This document shows, piece after piece, positions 27,666-35,479 of a DNA stretch of 35,479 nt. The notes under the pieces are model-generated. The model was given only the letters and a program-made list of their open reading frames with translations, did no database searches and was not told the DNA's origin. Within the stretch, counting starts at the first letter, position 1, and each line of letters starts with the position of its first letter. A program made the translations under genes and the position numbers. The stretch comes from a cf. Phormidesmis sp. LEGE 11477 (GTDB lineage: Bacteria > Cyanobacteriota > Cyanobacteriia > Phormidesmidales > Phormidesmidaceae), in NCBI RefSeq assembly GCF_015207105.1, contig NZ_JADEXO010000062.1, forward strand, positions 1-35,479, in the 5' to 3' direction.

Positions 27666-29129
27666 TTAGCGGTGCCAAATGGTGACGCCACCCGGTTTGT
27701 CGATCAGGGTAATGCCTTGCGCTTTAAGCTCGTCTCGAATTCGATCGGATTCTGCATAGTTTTTGGCTTGTTTCGCGGCGGCGCGCTGGGCAACGAGGGT
27801 TTCGATTTCGGCATGACTAGGGCCCGTATCAGCGCTATCGGATTCGATTGATTGAGCTTCTAGCCCCAGCACACCTGCGAGTGTGACTAGAGTCTGCCAC
27901 TGCTGCTGAAGCTGCTTTGGATCGGTATCAGGCTTACCCTCGTGAACGATCAAGTTGCTTTGACGCTGGAGTTCTTTGGCTAAGCCGAACAGAATTGCGA
28001 TCGCCCCAGGCGTATTAAAGTCATCATCCATCGAGGCCCGAAATTGATCGACGGCTGCCTCGTCTAAATCATCAGCGGCAATATCATTAGCCGATACTGT
28101 AGCCCAGCCTAGACTTTCACCGTGCTGCGTCCCAAAATTTAGCCCTTCATTCAGGGTTGCCCAGCCTTTCTTTGCAGCGACAATAGCCTCTTCGGTAAAA
28201 TCGAGCGGCATCCGATACTGAGACTGCATCACAAACATGCGTACAGCCATCGGGTCGGGGCCTGCTTCTGCATCTAGCAGATTACGAATCGTTGTGAAAT
28301 TGCCCAACGACTTCGACATTTTGGTGCCGTCTACATTCACCATGCCGTTGTGCATCCAATAGGTCGCGAGCGGTTTACCCGTGGCGGCTTCGGATTGGGC
28401 TATCTCGTTTTCGTGGTGAGGGAACTGGAGATCTGCGCCGCCAACGTGAATATCAATGGTGTCTCCGAGGCGATCGCGCACCATGGCGCTACATTCAATA
28501 TGCCAGCCCGGACGCCCCGGCCCCCAGGTCGATTCCCAAGACGGTTCATCTGGCTTAGCCGCCTTCCACAGCGCAAAGTCAAACGGGTCTTTCTTGATAG
28601 AGTCCGCTTTCGTGCCTACTCGGCCACTGCGCCCTGCTTCCATATCATCGAGCTTGCGCCCCGATAGCTTGCCATAGCCGTCGAACTTACGTACCGAATA
28701 ATACACATCACCCTCGGCAGGATAGGCATAGCCCTTGTTCTCTAGCTCGTGGATCAGTCGTTTAATTCCATCAATAGTATGAGTGGCGTAGGTATATTCA
28801 TCGGCTTCTAGAATATTGAGCCGCGCCATATCCTCAAAGTAAGCAGCCGTATATTTTTCGGCAACCGCCCCCATCGAAGACTTTTCATTGCGAGCGCGAT
28901 TTAGGATCTTGTCGTCGATATCGGTGAAATTTTGAACATAGCGCACGTCGTAGCCGCGCCAAGAGAGATAGCGACGAATCGTATCCCACACAATGTACGA
29001 ACGCGCATGCCCCAGATGGCAGTAGTCATAGACAGTTACCCCGCAGCAGTACATCGTCACCTGATTGGGAGTAAGCGGTTCAAAAGCTTCCTTCTGGCGA
29101 GAAAGCGTATTGTAAATGGCTACGCTCAT
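27666..29129 (-). CDS. cysS: Cysteinyl-tRNA synthetase
   Basis: A 487-residue class I synthetase. The HIGH-type motif is HLGH in YDYCHLGHARSYIVWDTIRRY, the KMSKS loop is GTKMSKSLGNF, and zinc-binding Cys/His residues are in YCCGVTVYD, WHIECSAM and PHHENEIAQSE. The C-terminal DALR-type helical domain ends with ITLIDKPGGVTIWHR, typical of CysRS. It charges tRNA-Cys. The gene is divergent from the CobW-family gene across 255 bp. Confidence 0.97.
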   Translation of the reverse strand: MSVAIYNTLSRQKEAFEPLTPNQVTMYCCGVTVYDYCHLGHARSYIVWDTIRRYLSWRGYDVRYVQNFTDIDDKILNRARNEKSSMGAVAEKYTAAYFEDMARLNILEADEYTYATHTIDGIKRLIHELENKGYAYPAEGDVYYSVRKFDGYGKLSGRKLDDMEAGRSGRVGTKADSIKKDPFDFALWKAAKPDEPSWESTWGPGRPGWHIECSAMVRDRLGDTIDIHVGGADLQFPHHENEIAQSEAATGKPLATYWMHNGMVNVDGTKMSKSLGNFTTIRNLLDAEAGPDPMAVRMFVMQSQYRMPLDFTEEAIVAAKKGWATLNEGLNFGTQHGESLGWATVSANDIAADDLDEAAVDQFRASMDDDFNTPGAIAILFGLAKELQRQSNLIVHEGKPDTDPKQLQQQWQTLVTLAGVLGLEAQSIESDSADTGPSHAEIETLVAQRAAAKQAKNYAESDRIRDELKAQGITLIDKPGGVTIWHR

Positions 29130-29384
29130 AGGGTCTGTATGGGGGCTATATATATCGAGATCGACTGCTCAAGAAAATGCTCAAGCAAACTCAATAGTAA
29201 ATTGGAAACTCCCATCACAGCGCTAAACTTTTGCACCAGCTTCCTTTAATTGACGTAAACTTACTCCCGCAATCCTTAGCGAATGCGTGATAATTAAGCC
29301 ACAAATAACCACAAATAATTAGATTAAAAATCTCTGCTTAACGATTCGCTCGTTCGATAGCCACTACCTAGCAAACCGATCTCT
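29130..29384. promoter_or_regulatory. Divergent cysS / CobW-gene intergenic region
   Basis: This 255-bp gap should hold both promoters. CCACAAATAA is repeated in tandem (29299-29308 and 29309-29318), about 65 nt before the CobW-family start, and is preceded by TGATAATTAA. The latter resembles half of a cyanobacterial Zur box, but no full inverted site is present. Confidence 0.4.
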
Positions 29385-30596
29385 ATGACTGCCACGACGC
29401 TCGCTCCTAATAAACCTATGGATGCTTCTAAGCATGGCCTACCCGTCACGATCATCACTGGTTTTTTAGGCAGCGGTAAAACTACGCTGCTCAATCACAT
29501 CTTGACCAATCAAGAAGGGCTGAAGACAGCCGTACTGGTGAATGAATTTGGTGAAGTAGGCATTGACAACGATCTGCTGATCAAAACAGGTGATGACAGC
29601 ATGGTCGAGCTCAGCAACGGCTGCATCTGCTGCACAATTAACAACGACCTGCTAGAAGCCGTCTACAAAGTTCTAGAACGCTCAGACAAAATTGACTATC
29701 TGGTCGTCGAAACTACCGGCCTAGCCGATCCTCTTCCTGTCGCTTTGACTTTTCTAGGCACAGAGCTACGAGATCTAACCCGGCTAGATTCCATTGTGAC
29801 GGTCGTTGATGCCGAGAACTACAGCTTGGATTTGTTCAACTCTCAGGCTGCCTACAACCAGATTGCCTACGGTGACATCATCCTGCTAAACAAGATGGAT
29901 TTGGTAGACGACGCCGACGCCGACAGCCTGGAAGTCAAGCTACGTGATATCAAAGAAGACGCCCGCATCCTTCGCACGGATCATTCAGACGTGCCACTGC
30001 CTCTGATTTTGAGTGTAGGTCTATTTGAATCAGACAAATACTTTGGAAAGAGCGCAGAAAACCAGGCCAAAGAAGACAGCCACGACCACTCCGCTCACAC
30101 TCATGATGCTCATGACCACTCAAGTCATGAGCACTCGGGCCACGATCATTCCGGTCATGATCATGAAGCGCACAACCACGGTGACCATGACCACGCGAAC
30201 TGCGAGCACGACCACGGTCACTGTGAGCATGACCATGAGCACGATCATGACCACAGCACCCACTCTCATCTAGACATTGACGGCTTTACCTCTGTCTCTT
30301 TTGACAGGCAGCAGCCTTTAGCTATTCGCAAATTTCAGTACTTCTTAGATAATCAGCTGCCTGCATCCGTCTTTAGAGCGAAAGGCATCCTGTGGTTTGA
30401 TGAGAGCCCTAAGCGCCACATCTTTCACCTCAGCGGCAAGCGCTTCTCGCTAGAAGATGAGGAGTGGGCTGGCCGTCCGCAAAAGAATCAGCTAGTGCTG
30501 ATCGGTCAAAATCTAGATGAAGAAGCACTACGAACCCAGATTGAGAATTGCTTTTGCACTGAGTCAGCAGAGAGTGGTAGAGGGTTTGGCCGATAG
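29385..30596 (+). CDS. CobW/COG0523 family GTPase metallochaperone with long His-rich region
   Basis: A 403-residue G3E-family GTPase: P-loop GFLGSGKTT (26-34), metal site CxCC at Cys80-Cys83 (GCICCTINNDL), ETTGLADP and NKMDLV. The C-terminal CobW_C domain runs from about residue 300. Between the two lies an unusually His-rich stretch with 26 His in residues 233-295 (repeats such as HDHSGHDHE) plus two Cys. This pattern is typical of zinc- (or nickel-) handling members of the family rather than of cobalamin enzymes, so it probably stores or delivers zinc. Upstream half-site resemblance to Zur is too weak to prove zinc control. Its stop codon lies within the first copy of a tandem repeat. Confidence 0.9.
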   Translation: MTATTLAPNKPMDASKHGLPVTIITGFLGSGKTTLLNHILTNQEGLKTAVLVNEFGEVGIDNDLLIKTGDDSMVELSNGCICCTINNDLLEAVYKVLERSDKIDYLVVETTGLADPLPVALTFLGTELRDLTRLDSIVTVVDAENYSLDLFNSQAAYNQIAYGDIILLNKMDLVDDADADSLEVKLRDIKEDARILRTDHSDVPLPLILSVGLFESDKYFGKSAENQAKEDSHDHSAHTHDAHDHSSHEHSGHDHSGHDHEAHNHGDHDHANCEHDHGHCEHDHEHDHDHSTHSHLDIDGFTSVSFDRQQPLAIRKFQYFLDNQLPASVFRAKGILWFDESPKRHIFHLSGKRFSLEDEEWAGRPQKNQLVLIGQNLDEEALRTQIENCFCTESAESGRGFGR

Positions 30597-30675
30597 AGTT
30601 TTGGCTGATAGAGCTTTGGCTAATAGAGCTTTGGCTAATAGAGCTTTGGCTAATAGAGCTTTGGCTGATAGATGG
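30586..30675 (+). repeat. Six tandem copies of a 15-nt repeat between the CobW gene and dtd
   Basis: Unit TTGGCTAATAGAGCT, with copies at 30586, 30601, 30616, 30631, 30646 and 30661. Copies 3-5 are identical; the others differ by one to a few bases (TGA for TAA, CGA for TAA). The period is a multiple of three, and in the CobW reading frame every copy contains TAG, often with TGA or TAA before it. The CobW stop codon itself is in copy 1. Confidence 0.92.
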
Positions 30676-30687
30676 ATTGACGAGTAG

Positions 30688-31134
30688 ATGAGGGTTTTAA
30701 TTCAGCGGGTGAGTTCATCTCAGGTCGCGGTGGATAGCGAAGTCATCGGCTCTATTGGTCGAGGATTGAATCTACTGGTAGGCATTGGCCCTGCAGATAC
30801 CGAAGCTGAATTGGAATGGATGGCGAAGAAATGCCTCAGCCTGCGACTATTCCCAAGTGATTCTAAAGGGCGATTTGACCAATCAGTCGCGGAAATTGAC
30901 GGTGAACTGTTAGTAGTCAGTCAGTTCACGCTGTATGGCGATAGCCGAAAAGGAAGACGACCTTCATTTGCGAATGCTGCGCCACCTGCTACGGCTAAGA
31001 AGCTGTATGAAAAATTTGTGCTGCGGCTGCGCCAGAGCGGGCTGAAGGTAGAAACTGGCAGGTTTGGCGCAATGATGCAGGTGTCTATCGAGAATGACGG
31101 GCCAGTCACTTTATGGCTTGAGAAAGAAAGCTAG
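30688..31134 (+). CDS. dtd: D-aminoacyl-tRNA deacylase
   Basis: A 148-residue DTD of normal length: [16 protein letters not shown] at the start, the active-site SQFTL (78-82) and the cross-subunit NDGPVT (136-141) carrying the Gly-cisPro that rejects L-amino acids. It hydrolyses D-amino acids wrongly attached to tRNA. It starts 12 nt after the tandem repeat array, 91 nt past the CobW-family stop. Confidence 0.96.
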   Translation: MRVLIQRVSSSQVAVDSEVIGSIGRGLNLLVGIGPADTEAELEWMAKKCLSLRLFPSDSKGRFDQSVAEIDGELLVVSQFTLYGDSRKGRRPSFANAAPPATAKKLYEKFVLRLRQSGLKVETGRFGAMMQVSIENDGPVTLWLEKES

Positions 31135-31340
31135 AAGAAGCAATACTCGATAGAAGCGATACAAAATAAAGTGCGTAAAAGCAGAAAGTATAGTTTTGTC
31201 CTTTCTCTGTCATTTACGAATTCAATCGAAGATTGTTGAATACTCCGGTTCTTTGGCTGGGTTCCGCTGTTAAGGTTAAGAGATATTACTGCGGTGTTGC
31301 GTTTTGTAGATTTTCGCAACGCTGAAAGCTGGAGTTAACT

Positions 31341-32084
31341 ATGACCAAGCAAGTCGTTTTCTGCGATTTTGACGGCCCGATTGTAGATGTATCAGAGCGC
31401 TACTACCAAACCTATAGACAAGGACTACAGGCGATCGCATCCATCCACACTCGAGCAACCGAAAAGGCCCTGCCAATTAATCCGCTATCCAAGCATCATT
31501 TCTGGCAGATGAAGCAGAACCGGATAGCAGATATCGAGATCGCTATCCGCTCCGGGATTCCAGCTAACTGGTTTGAGCCATTCATTCAGCAGGTTCAAAA
31601 AATCGTCAACCATCCCAGCCTGCTGCTGTGGGATCGACTGCAGCCCTCCGCGCAGGCGGCTCTATGCCATCTAAGGCAGGCAAATATGCGTCTAGTGCTA
31701 GTCACGCTGCGCCATCCTCAGCAGGTGAATGCTTTTTTGCAACAGCGGGGATTAACTCATTTAGTCGATGCGGTATACGGAATCGCAGACACGAATGCGG
31801 CCTACGTAAACCGGGTAGAACAGAAATGTGAGCTGCTAGCAAAGGCGATCGCTCAGCAAACAGCAAAAGGCTATCAAACACAAGATAGCTGGATGCTAGG
31901 GGATACTGAAGCAGACGTGATTGCGGCTCAGACTATGGGGCTATGCTCAGCGGCGCTGACCTGCGGCGTTCGCAGTGAAACGTATTTACAAAAGCTAGCG
32001 CCTACAGCAATGCACAGTGAAATTCTCTTAGCTGCACAGGCAGTTACCCAGACAGCGAAGCTACAAGTGGCAAGCCTCAGCTAG
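31341..32084 (+). CDS. HAD-superfamily hydrolase
   Basis: A 247-residue HAD hydrolase. Motif I is FCDFDGPIVD (both Asp present), motif II is around LVLVTLRH (Thr), and motifs III/IV are in the Lys-containing region and SWMLGDTEADVIAAQTMGL. The helical cap between motifs I and II places it with C1-cap phosphoglycolate-phosphatase-like enzymes. The substrate is unknown. The 206-bp gap after dtd has no other gene; a small GTTGCG/CGCAAC hairpin (31296-31320) sits about 20 nt before the start. Confidence 0.8.
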   Translation: MTKQVVFCDFDGPIVDVSERYYQTYRQGLQAIASIHTRATEKALPINPLSKHHFWQMKQNRIADIEIAIRSGIPANWFEPFIQQVQKIVNHPSLLLWDRLQPSAQAALCHLRQANMRLVLVTLRHPQQVNAFLQQRGLTHLVDAVYGIADTNAAYVNRVEQKCELLAKAIAQQTAKGYQTQDSWMLGDTEADVIAAQTMGLCSAALTCGVRSETYLQKLAPTAMHSEILLAAQAVTQTAKLQVASLS

Positions 32085-32141
32085 CAATTAGTTCTGCTAA
32101 AGAAATAACTCTGGTATAACTCCGGCAAAGATAAGCTGTAG

Positions 32142-32726
32142 TTATTTGGTCTCATAGCGGTTCCACCACTGCTGCAGCGGGTAGTAAAGGGCAGGTGCCC
32201 AGAGGCTGCTCAAGATTGCTGAACTGAGGGCAACTCGCTGGTAGTACTGCCAAATAGAGCTCAAGCTGCTGTAGAGAGCATCTTCGCCAAGCAGATACTG
32301 TCCGGCGAGCTGTAGGGCCATTACGCTTTCGGTGGCGATCGCTAGGCCAAAGACGATGATGGCGACAGAAATAAGATCTACCTGCACAAATCGACGGCGG
32401 TGCAGTCGCGCTGTGATGATGCCAGCTAGCATTAAACCTGGAACATGGGTGGGGAAATTGCCAGTGAGCCCGTCTTGCAATAGGCCCAAAACGATGCCTA
32501 CGATCGCACCATCAAACTGCGTGCGGCGGATGCTCCAAACCACCACCCAAACCAGCAGCCAGTTAGGCCCTACTCCTAAAATATCCATTCCTGGCAGCCT
32601 AGTTGGCAAAAGCAATAGACACACCAGCACCGAACCGACTGTAAATAGCCAGTTCCAAATAGGCCGATGGGATTTGAAACGTTTGGTCGGACGTCTAGCT
32701 GAACGTCTAGAGCGATAGAAATTCAT
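32142..32726 (-). CDS. mreD: Rod shape-determining protein MreD
   Basis: A 194-residue, strongly hydrophobic protein with about five membrane segments (LFTVGSVLVCLLLLP, WLLVWVVVWSI, GIVLGLLQDGL, LISVAIIVFGLAIA and a C-terminal helix). The GIVLGLLQDGLTG motif is typical of MreD. A basic N-terminus (SRRSARRPTKRFKSHRP) is cytoplasmic. It begins 17 nt downstream of mreC, completing the mreBCD cluster, and acts with them in elongating cell-wall synthesis. Confidence 0.9.
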   Translation of the reverse strand: MNFYRSRRSARRPTKRFKSHRPIWNWLFTVGSVLVCLLLLPTRLPGMDILGVGPNWLLVWVVVWSIRRTQFDGAIVGIVLGLLQDGLTGNFPTHVPGLMLAGIITARLHRRRFVQVDLISVAIIVFGLAIATESVMALQLAGQYLLGEDALYSSLSSIWQYYQRVALSSAILSSLWAPALYYPLQQWWNRYETK

Positions 32727-32743
32727 AGATACAGTAGTCGCCG

Positions 32744-33535
32744 CTACTCTGGATCGTTGACAATTTCGGCAGGAGCCGCATCAACGTCTAATTTTGGAGA
32801 GTATGGATTAATGCTTACCCACTCTAAGTTACTCACTGGCACAGAAAGCTGAATGATAGCTTTTGGTGCTGGGCTATTGCCTAAATCAATCGAAGCAATG
32901 CGTCCAATCGGGACGCCCTGAGGGAACAGCCGACTGAACGCTGAGGTAACGATGACATCCCCTACTTTGACATCGGGAACCTTTTCAAAAAAGAACATCG
33001 TAGCCTGAGTATCGGCTTCTCCACGAATGTATCCAGTTGAACGACTCCGGCTGACTTTTGCCCCAATTTGACTGTTGGGATCGCTTGCTAGCAGCACTCT
33101 AGAAGTGCTAGGCGTCACCGCTGTAATCCGCCCAACTAGCCCGCCTGGACCGGTGACAATATCGCCTGCTTTAACGCGATCGCGGCTCCCTTTATTGAGA
33201 ATGATCTGTTGCCACCAGTGATCGGCGCTGCGTCCAATTACAGCGGCAAGTGTGGTAGTGTCTAGCTCACTATCTTGTTGGTAGTCAATTAGCTCACGTA
33301 GCTTTTGGTTTTGATTTTCTAGTTCTACAACCCGCTGCTGTAAATCGAGCACATAGGCATTGTCTAGCTCGACTCTTGGCGGAGCCGCTAGATGGAAAGG
33401 CTTGGTGACATACTGATAGGCTTCGTAGATTAGCGTGCCGTTGGTTTGGCGAATTCCCCAAGCAGAGCCGATGGCCAGAAGAATCAGAACTCCTCTAAGT
33501 GCATTTTTATCCCACCATCGTCTTAGAGCAAACAT
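32744..33535 (-). CDS. mreC: Rod shape-determining protein MreC
   Basis: A 263-residue MreC: one membrane helix near the N-terminus (LRGVLILLAIGSAWGI), a coiled coil (LQQRVVELENQNQKLRELI), then the periplasmic beta-barrel domains (AAVIGRSADHWWQQIILNKGSRDRV, VGDVIVTSAFSRLFPQGVPIG). It links MreB filaments to the periplasmic wall enzymes. It is 187 nt downstream of mreB, a gap with an AAGTGAT direct repeat but no gene, which may hold a secondary promoter. Confidence 0.95.
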   Translation of the reverse strand: MFALRRWWDKNALRGVLILLAIGSAWGIRQTNGTLIYEAYQYVTKPFHLAAPPRVELDNAYVLDLQQRVVELENQNQKLRELIDYQQDSELDTTTLAAVIGRSADHWWQQIILNKGSRDRVKAGDIVTGPGGLVGRITAVTPSTSRVLLASDPNSQIGAKVSRSRSTGYIRGEADTQATMFFFEKVPDVKVGDVIVTSAFSRLFPQGVPIGRIASIDLGNSPAPKAIIQLSVPVSNLEWVSINPYSPKLDVDAAPAEIVNDPE

Positions 33536-33722
33536 CTAGACCACTTTTTGCTTAACTAACTGCTTTGGGTTGGACGGTTTTTATGACAAAGCTGATATCA
33601 GGCTGCTTCGTATGTATCAGGTCCGAATTATGAATACTCTAGCGTCTGATTACGACGATTGACTGCCGGTGACTGTCGACAAGTATCAGAAGTGATATCA
33701 AAAGTGATTCGAAGAAGCAATC

Positions 33723-34766
33723 TCAGAAGTCGCGGGAGCGAGCGCTGAAAATTCGTTCCATTTGGTTGAAGTTCTCAAGTGCTCGGCCCGTCCCTAAAAC
33801 AACGCAGCTCAGCGGATCAGCAGCAACGTGAACGACAATGCCAGTCTCGTGAGAAATCAGTGTATCCAATCCTCTAAGCAGTGCGCCGCCACCCGCAAGC
33901 ATAATTCCCCGATCGATGATGTCAGCCGCCAGCTCCGGCGGTGTATTTTCGAGGGTTCGTTTGACGGCTTCGATAATCACAGATAGCGGCTCGGCCATAC
34001 TCTCACGAATTTCCGGGCTCTTGACGGTGACGGTTCTAGGCAGACCCGAAAGCATATGGACACCACGCACCTCTAGTGAAGCCTCATCATCTTCTGGGCC
34101 GGGATAGGCAGAGCTGATCTTTACTTTGATTTCCTCAGCGGTGCGATCACCTATATCCAGATTATTCACTTTCTTCATATACTGCTTGATCGAATCGGTC
34201 AGCTCATCGCCTGCTACCCGCACCGATTCACTACGCACAATGCCTTGAAGACTCAAAACGGCTACTTCTGTCGTGCCACCGCCAATATCGACAATCATGT
34301 TGCCAGTGGGCTCGTCAACAGGCAGACCCGCGCCGATGGCTGCCGCTACTGGCTCATCGATCAAAGAGACCTCACGTGCCCCTGCTTGCAAAGCCGCTTC
34401 CATCACCGCCCGGCGTTCTACGCCCGTAACCCCGCTAGGAATACCAATGACCACCTGCGGAGAGACTGCGGCCTTATTATCATGCACCTGGCGAATGAAA
34501 TGCTTGAGCATGACTTCGGCGGTATCAAAATCTGCAATCACGCCATCTCGCAGCGGACGAATTGCCCTGATGTTACCAGGCGTACGCCCCAGCATCTGTC
34601 TAGCTTCTTCGCCTACCGCTAGCGGGCGTCGGGTGGTTTCATCGATGGCGACTACTGAGGGTTCTTGTAAAACGATTCCCCGGCCTGAGACGTAGACGAG
34701 GGTATTTGCTGTACCAAGGTCGATACCCATGTTACGGGAGCGGGAGAAACGATCGAATAAGGCCAC
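33723..34766 (-). CDS. mreB: Rod shape-determining actin-like protein MreB
   Basis: A 347-residue bacterial actin: IDLGTANTLVYV (phosphate 1), VGIPSGVTGVERRAV, LIDEPVAAAIGAGL, MIVDIGGGTTEVAVLSL (phosphate 2) and GIMLAGGGALLRGLD (adenosine). The N-terminal MALFDRFSRSRN is short and amphipathic. It polymerises on the inner membrane and guides wall elongation. First gene of mreBCD; the upstream 0.7 kb has no other gene. Confidence 0.97.
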   Translation of the reverse strand: MALFDRFSRSRNMGIDLGTANTLVYVSGRGIVLQEPSVVAIDETTRRPLAVGEEARQMLGRTPGNIRAIRPLRDGVIADFDTAEVMLKHFIRQVHDNKAAVSPQVVIGIPSGVTGVERRAVMEAALQAGAREVSLIDEPVAAAIGAGLPVDEPTGNMIVDIGGGTTEVAVLSLQGIVRSESVRVAGDELTDSIKQYMKKVNNLDIGDRTAEEIKVKISSAYPGPEDDEASLEVRGVHMLSGLPRTVTVKSPEIRESMAEPLSVIIEAVKRTLENTPPELAADIIDRGIMLAGGGALLRGLDTLISHETGIVVHVAADPLSCVVLGTGRALENFNQMERIFSARSRDF

Positions 34767-35174
34767 AAGCTAAGGGTCCGTAATAGCGGTTAATACTGAT
34801 ATTTCTAGCAATCAGAATGAATCTTATTACGTTTCATATCGCGCGTCTAGTCGGTATATCCGGCTTTATACCGCTGCTTTGTAAATTAATGCCGCAGAAT
34901 CAATGTCGCGTAGATCACCCTAGGCAAATGACTTGGATAAAAGTAAAAGGTTCGGATAGACGCTGCTGAATAAACCGAAGTAATCGCAGGTAATCGCACA
35001 AAAAATAGTCACAGAAGTAACCATAATGAAGTAACCAGGCTGAAGCAACCGCACCGACATAATCGCAAAAATAAGTAGTCAGTTAGGAACGAGAATTTAA
35101 TAACCTGTCTGATTTCAAGTTTTACCGCAGGCTCTCAGCCTAAATCTTTCTCCCTAGGGGAGAAGGACTTCAAG
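34767..35174. other. Gene-free region upstream of mreB
   Basis: No convincing ORF or RNA gene was seen. The mreB promoter must lie near 34770-34900. From about 34975 to 35090 the sequence is a string of degenerate GAAGTAAYCG-like motifs (for example GAAGTAATCG and GAAGTAACC twice), possibly decayed tandem repeats. Confidence 0.4.
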
Positions 35175-35430
35175 CTCCCTCTCCTTCGAGAGAGCATGTA
35201 TTTAGCGTCGATTGGTTGGTGGCTTACGTTACTAAACCCACCCCGACCTCCGCTACGCTCCGGCCACCCCTCCGTAGGAGAGGAAATTGGCTCTGAGCCC
35301 TATGTTTTTAGCATCTCGGCCAGGAATTCCCCTCTTGGGAGGGGTGCCCGATAGGGCGGGGTGGGTAAGCAACGTAGGCTGCTGACCAACAACTACGCTA
35401 GACACGTACTCGGGAGAGGGCTAGGGTAAG
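35175..35430. repeat. Large imperfect palindrome, MITE-like
   Basis: The two halves are inverted copies. ACCCACCCCG (35236-35245) pairs with CGGGGTGGGT (35357-35366), CACCCCTCC with GGAGGGGTG further in, and GAGAGGAAATT with AATTCCCCTC at the inner end. Outside the core, TAGCGTcgattgGTTGGT and ACGTTACT on the left match the reverse complement of the right flank with gaps, and CCCTCTCC matches GGGAGAGGG. It has no ORF. Similar CACCCC/GGGGTG palindromes are common dispersed repeats in cyanobacterial genomes. Confidence 0.7.
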
Positions 35431-35479
35431 GGCGGCAGAAAATGTGCATCTTATTAAATCTTCGATCCTTAGCTTTAGC

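Noticed and set aside
29285-29300. Zur box before the CobW-family gene
   Set aside because: Only one half (TGATAATTAA) resembles the site; the inverted second half is missing.
30025-30273. 82-codon Thr/Met-rich ORF inside the CobW gene
   Set aside because: It is the shifted-frame reading of the His-rich repeat codons, with the amino-acid bias that predicts.
30586-30675. CRISPR-like tandem repeat
   Set aside because: The 15-nt units are directly adjacent with no spacers, so it is a simple tandem array.
31296-31320. Terminator after dtd
   Set aside because: The GTTGCG/CGCAAC stem is 6 bp with a 13-nt loop and no T run after it.

Overview
The window is chromosomal DNA from a cyanobacterium. 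The octamer GCGATCGC (HIP1), typical of many cyanobacteria, occurs about 29 times by eye. The gene families and neighbourhoods are also cyanobacterial: a ThiD2-ThiE fusion, DUF1517, pilB-pilT-pilC beside grpE-dnaK2-dnaJ, dnaJ followed by a TusA-like gene and rsgA, and mreBCD. The species cannot be named from this sequence. MreBCD implies a rod-shaped or filamentous cell, and the type IV pilus motor genes suggest twitching motility or DNA uptake.

Layout. 1-5.2 kb (+): prolyl oligopeptidase (5' end cut off by the window), a Uma2-type nuclease-fold protein, a single-domain rhodanese and a Ser/Thr kinase. 5.2-6.9 kb (-): an exported beta-helix protein with a SPOR-like C-terminus. 6.9-8.7 kb (+): thiE and thiS. 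8.8-13.0 kb (+): a DUF1517 membrane protein with a clear terminator, a YdcF/DUF218 membrane protein and an ABC exporter half-transporter. 13.1-17.6 kb (-): pilB-pilT-pilC. 17.9-27.2 kb (+): grpE, dnaK, then a 3.7-kb mobile insert, then dnaJ, a TusA-like gene and rsgA. 27.2-29.1 kb (-): a RidA-family gene and cysS. 29.4-32.1 kb (+): a His-rich CobW-family metallochaperone, dtd and a HAD hydrolase. 32.1-34.8 kb (-): mreB-mreC-mreD. The last 0.7 kb has no gene and carries a large imperfect palindrome resembling a MITE.

The most informative region is the dnaK-dnaJ gap, 20881-24619, usually short in cyanobacteria. It holds a lone tnpB element (IS200/IS605 type, no tnpA) on the minus strand, whose right-end hairpin begins directly after the dnaK stop codon. 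Next to it is a group II intron on the plus strand (22244-24454) with a reverse transcriptase-maturase-HNH ORF. The intron boundaries are supported by a GTGCG 5' end, domains V and VI, a branch-point A 7 nt from the 3' end, and IBS1/EBS1 and IBS2/EBS2 pairings found by eye. The flanks of the intron can fold together when joined, so it appears to interrupt a structured element. The dnaJ leader downstream carries a candidate 72-nt stem-loop and a perfect 14-nt palindrome.

Genes that act together: grpE/dnaK/dnaJ (Hsp70 system), pilB/pilT/pilC (pilus extension, retraction and platform), thiE/thiS (thiamine synthesis), and mreB/C/D (cell-wall elongation scaffold). The dnaJ-TusA-like-rsgA genes overlap by 8 and 4 nt and are probably translationally coupled. 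No tRNA, rRNA or CRISPR array was seen.
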